7,600 nucleotides of DNA, taken from the NCBI GenBank assembly GCA_024643945.1, contig JAHELX010000288.1, positions 1 through 7,600 on the forward strand. Direction: 5' to 3'. This DNA is from Anaerolineales bacterium. Lineage in GTDB: Bacteria; Chloroflexota; Anaerolineae; 4572-78; NAK82. Below the pieces are notes generated by a model, which searched no databases, was not told the origin of the DNA, and saw only the letters and a program-made list of their open reading frames with translations. Shown piece by piece: positions 4,831 to 7,600 of the stretch. The stretch's first letter is position 1, and the number at the start of each line of letters is the position of its first letter. A program made the position numbers and the translations under genes.

Positions 4831-7209
4831 ATGCGTATGCGATTCTCCTTGACCACTGATAATAAGGACACCATTCTCTACACTCTATTCTTTCTACTGC
4901 TATTCACCTTTGCCTGTGGTAACCTGGAAATCGGCCTGGAGCGACAACCCACGCCTGATCAACTCACGGCTGCCACTACCGCACTGCCCACCGAAAATGC
5001 GCGCCCGGCGACTGCGACATCCGGGCCTGAAACGACCTCCCCACCGGCCATGGCCCCGACCCAGACGCCGACCTTCACCCCAACGCCGGCCACCTCAACC
5101 ATTGCGGGGCCGGTACCAACCTCGACCCCAACACCAGTGCTGCCCCCGACCCGCGAACCGGCAGCATCTCCTACCGTGCCAGCTACGGAGGAGCCAACCG
5201 CTACGTCGTCCACAGAACTGGAGGCCGTGACCCTGGCCCCTCCCCTGTTAATAGATAGCGAGGCTGGCCGTCTATATGCCCCCGGTCAGATCGCACAGAA
5301 GGCGCAGACGTTTGTGCTGGGAGCGGCCGATGGTCGCGTGCTGGCGACCTACGATGTTGTCGGGTCGCTGGGGCTCGACAGCGTTCATAGCCGGTTATAT
5401 ATCGATCAAGACGATCAGGGCCTGGCCGTGTTAAACACCCAAACATGTGCCCTGCAGGCCACTATCCCGTTGCCAGGCAAGCTGGACCCCTGGCGACAGG
5501 AGAACCCGGGGCCGCAGGCCGATCCGGTCAATGATCGAGTGTTGGCCTTCCGGGATAATGTGGTGTACGTCGTCGATCCAGAAAGGGGTGAGGTGGCTGA
5601 CACCATTCCCTTCGACATTCCCAAAGGCGAGGATTGTCGTTCGCTCAATGGGCCGCTGCCAATTGAAAGAGCGATGTATGACCCTGATCGCCGCATCCTC
5701 TATCTCGATTTCTTGACTTACGTCTGCACCCCCTGGTATAGCCACACGTTGGTTTCATATGATTTGAACTCGGGCGGTGAAATTGCCCGGCAAGGTGTCT
5801 TGCCGTTCCAGGCTATTCCCTTCGACGGTCACCTGTACGGTACAGATTGGCACCGGTTTGGGATTGGCAGCCATTGGGCCTGGCGGGATGGACAACCGGA
5901 GATTAGCTCCACGGACTGGAGCGGTAGGTCGCCTGGCTTTCAGGTGGATCCTGTGCGCAACTGGCTATATGAGGCTGTAGACGGGAATCTGCGGGTCTTT
6001 GACGCGGGGACGATGGCTCTACTGATGAGCGTCCCTCAGCCGGTTGATGGCCAGTTGGCCGGCTACGATCCCAAGACCGACCAGCTCTACTTTCTCTCCG
6101 ATGGACGCCTCGACATGTGGCCGGCTGGCGCGATTCAAGCGCCAGCCGCCGAGCCCTTGCTTTCATCTCAGCCGCCTGTCAAGCCGGTAAGTGCCCTGGT
6201 TGTGTCACCCACATGGCGCCAGGACAAAACCTTGTTTGGCATCTGGGGGGATGACAGCTTGACGGACGAGTGTTATGTTTTCGGTCAAACCGGCGGCTTA
6301 CTCCATATGAGCAGTGATGGGGGTAATACCTGGGCCCGACCGCGCGGTGGGCTACGTGGCGGCTGTGAATATATGTCGGCTATCGCGGTATCGCCTGCCT
6401 ATGCGCGGGACCAGACACTGCTGGCAGGAATCGTCGGTATGGGGGTTTTCAAGTCCACCGATGGCGGCCAGTTGTGGCAACCATCGAGCGCCGGGTTGTC
6501 GAGCATGGGCATCGAACAGATCCTCATTTCGCCGGGCTTTGCGCTCGAACCCCTCGTCTTCGCCAGAACCCGGACGGGCGGATTGCACCGTTCCAGGGAC
6601 GGTGGGCGTACCTGGCAGGCGCTGGACGTTGATTTACATCCGGTTGCTATGTCACCCGAATTTGATCAAGACCGTACTCTTCTGGGGACAGCCTACGCCG
6701 ATTCCGAAGGACGAACCGAGTTACGCATTTCGCGTGATGGCGGGGACAACTGGGAGCGCCTGGGCGATACCCCGGAGGGGGTGACATTTGACCTGTTGAG
6801 CCTGGCTCCTTTGTTTGACAAGTGGCACGTGGTATTCGGCTATGGGGGCAATGGGGCTCTTTATCGTTCAGAAGATGGTGGGGCCACCTGGCAGGCCGTT
6901 CTACGCACCGAGGCTGGCTCCTCTGCATCGTCGCAGATCGTCTATGCACCTGACATCGAGGTGAACCGGCCGGTCTTTCTACTGGTGACGACAGCGGACA
7001 GTGCCGACCTGGCATCAGTGCGGGGGACATTATACCGTTCAGGGGATGGTGGATTAAGCTGGGAGACAGTCCAACTGCCAGAAGGCATGTCACCCACCGC
7101 ACTGGCAATCTCGCCAAACTTTGTCCAAGATGGGTTGTTGTTCATAGGCACAGGGGATGGCAGAGTGCTGACTTTAGAGGCTGCAAAGCTGGCGGGTCAG
7201 ACACGATAG
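4831..7209 (+). CDS. Large lipoprotein with Thr/Pro linker, YVTN-like propeller and six Asp-box repeats
   Basis: The product is 792 residues from ATG 4831; TTG 4828 and ATG 4837 are alternatives, and no strong Shine-Dalgarno decides between them. After a charged N-terminus, a hydrophobic segment TILYTLFFLLLFTFAC ends in a probable lipidation Cys at 29, although the lipobox is not canonical. A Thr/Pro-rich spacer follows (about 38-130, nt 4942-5220). The first repeat domain (about 135-445) has propeller-like blades such as RLYIDQDDQGLAVLN, NVVYVVDPERGEVADTIPF, NLRVFDAGTMALL and QLYFLSDGRLDMW. The second domain has six Asp boxes of form S-x-D-G-G-x-x-W at about 494, 542, 588, 634, 680 and 737, alternating with motifs like ALVVSPTWRQDKTLF and ALAISPNFVQDGLLF. 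Asp-box propellers (BNR/sortilin type) serve binding or structural roles; no sialidase catalytic residues are evident. It is likely surface-anchored. Confidence 0.9.
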   Translation: MRMRFSLTTDNKDTILYTLFFLLLFTFACGNLEIGLERQPTPDQLTAATTALPTENARPATATSGPETTSPPAMAPTQTPTFTPTPATSTIAGPVPTSTPTPVLPPTREPAASPTVPATEEPTATSSTELEAVTLAPPLLIDSEAGRLYAPGQIAQKAQTFVLGAADGRVLATYDVVGSLGLDSVHSRLYIDQDDQGLAVLNTQTCALQATIPLPGKLDPWRQENPGPQADPVNDRVLAFRDNVVYVVDPERGEVADTIPFDIPKGEDCRSLNGPLPIERAMYDPDRRILYLDFLTYVCTPWYSHTLVSYDLNSGGEIARQGVLPFQAIPFDGHLYGTDWHRFGIGSHWAWRDGQPEISSTDWSGRSPGFQVDPVRNWLYEAVDGNLRVFDAGTMALLMSVPQPVDGQLAGYDPKTDQLYFLSDGRLDMWPAGAIQAPAAEPLLSSQPPVKPVSALVVSPTWRQDKTLFGIWGDDSLTDECYVFGQTGGLLHMSSDGGNTWARPRGGLRGGCEYMSAIAVSPAYARDQTLLAGIVGMGVFKSTDGGQLWQPSSAGLSSMGIEQILISPGFALEPLVFARTRTGGLHRSRDGGRTWQALDVDLHPVAMSPEFDQDRTLLGTAYADSEGRTELRISRDGGDNWERLGDTPEGVTFDLLSLAPLFDKWHVVFGYGGNGALYRSEDGGATWQAVLRTEAGSSASSQIVYAPDIEVNRPVFLLVTTADSADLASVRGTLYRSGDGGLSWETVQLPEGMSPTALAISPNFVQDGLLFIGTGDGRVLTLEAAKLAGQTR

Positions 7210-7264
7210 ATCAAACTTGTCCGGAAATATCCTTTTTGCTTACAAGCAATCAGCTATCTATCTG
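7210..7264. other. Gap after the propeller lipoprotein gene; weak hairpins only
   Basis: TTGCTT (7236-7241) and AAGCAA (7244-7249) form a short near-palindrome. CTTGT (7216-7220) can pair with ACAAG (7242-7246) around a T5 run. None is a convincing intrinsic terminator. Confidence 0.25.
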
Positions 7265-7293
7265 ATGACAGCGGCATCCTTTTATGCTATACT
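7265..7293 (+). promoter_or_regulatory. Strong extended -10 sigma-70-type promoter
   Basis: ATGACA (7265-7270, five of six matches to TTGACA) and TATACT (7288-7293, five of six matches to TATAAT) are 17 bp apart. TG at 7285-7286, one base before the -10, makes it an extended -10. Transcription would begin near 7300, giving a leader of about 98 nt for the gene starting at 7398. This is the best constitutive-looking promoter in the window. Confidence 0.65.
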
Positions 7294-7311
7294 GGCGCTG
7301 AGTACAAGCGT

Positions 7312-7360
7312 GCCTGTCCTGGCCATGCGCTAAAGTACACAAATTTATCAAGGGACAGGT
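7312..7360 (+). other. Stem in the 5' leader of the right-edge gene
   Basis: CCTGTCC (7313-7319) and GGACAGG (7353-7359) are perfect 7-bp complements. G7312/T7360 and T7320/G7352 could add wobble pairs, leaving a 31-nt loop. The stem lies between the predicted transcript start and the ribosome site but does not cover the latter. Its role is unknown. Confidence 0.35.
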
Positions 7361-7397
7361 CCATCCGCGGAGAAGTATGTCGAGAACTTGAGGGACT

Positions 7398-7600
7398 ATG
7401 TCATTCAAACCAGCCGGATCATCAAAACCGACGCTGCCGGTGTCTCCTATGCACCCTCCTACGCATTCCCGCACGTCCAGCATGCCGGACGCTCCAACAG
7501 AAGCATTGCCAACCTGGTCGCGACCGCAGTCATCTCCTCACGGGTTGGACTGGGGGCATTGGGGCCTGGTTTTGGTGGCTGGGAGCCTGGCGCTGTTGGC
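7398..7600 (+). CDS. Start of an unknown membrane protein, 3'-partial
   Basis: The frame is open from ATG 7398 to the window end (67 complete codons). GAGGG (7390-7394) lies three bases upstream, a short but workable Shine-Dalgarno spacing, and a strong promoter precedes it. Residues 1-50 are Pro/Ser/Thr-rich and probably disordered (MSFKPAGSSKPTLPVSPMHP, then PTHSRTSSMPDAPTEALPTW). From about 52, DWGHWGLVLVAGSLALL begins what looks like a first transmembrane helix. An internal ATG at 7449 is an alternative start. The N-terminal tail would be cytoplasmic if the helix is a signal anchor. Too little is visible to assign a family. Confidence 0.6.
   Translation, partial: MSFKPAGSSKPTLPVSPMHPPTHSRTSSMPDAPTEALPTWSRPQSSPHGLDWGHWGLVLVAGSLALL

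Noticed and set aside
4959..5213. Minus-strand Gly/Val-rich open frame
   Set aside because: It is the complement of the Thr/Pro-rich linker of the propeller lipoprotein, so its low-complexity composition is an artefact.
4831..7209. Sialidase function for the Asp-box protein
   Set aside because: Asp boxes are structural and occur in many non-enzymatic propellers; no arginine triad or other sialidase catalytic pattern was evident.

Overview
The window looks like chromosomal DNA from a GC-rich, Gram-variable environmental bacterium, most plausibly a Chloroflexota (Anaerolineae-like) genome. This is an inference. It rests on exported lipoproteins with long Thr/Pro linkers, an SH3b domain joined to a Pro linker, Asp-box propellers, and a small lipoprotein ending in a DTGIR motif; no rRNA or other taxonomic marker is present. 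All credible genes lie on the + strand. There is no mobile element, tRNA, rRNA or CRISPR array.

Left part (1-2617). The window opens inside a secreted-type protein with integrin-like 'DxNxD...EI' repeats and a helical, TPR-like C-terminus. A tightly coupled two-component system follows: an OmpR/PhoB-type response regulator (968-1684) and a small two-TM histidine kinase (1681-2589), joined by an ATGA overlap. A compact hairpin just after the kinase stop may end this operon.

Middle (2618-3955). The gap after the kinase holds three tandem two-half-site repeats (7 bp, 4 bp, 7 bp; repeat period 21 and 22 bp). This is the layout bound by PhoB/OmpR-family regulators. They sit directly upstream of a -10-like TACAAT that lacks a good -35. 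The gene they face encodes an exported protein with two PA14 domains, a polyproline linker and an SH3b domain. A 64-nt element closed by a perfect 11-bp inverted repeat follows that gene.

Right part (3956-7600). Next come a small lipoprotein with a carboxypeptidase-regulatory-like beta-sandwich fold, and a 63-residue two-TM membrane protein whose leader can form mutually exclusive stems reaching into its ribosome binding site. A 792-residue double beta-propeller lipoprotein with six Asp-box (SxDGGxxW) motifs follows. Last, a strong extended -10 promoter precedes a gene that runs off the right edge.

Taken together the region reads as a cell-envelope or surface locus in which a two-component system may switch on a neighbouring surface-binding protein. 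That regulatory link is the best candidate for something new here; it is inferred from site architecture and adjacency and is not proven.
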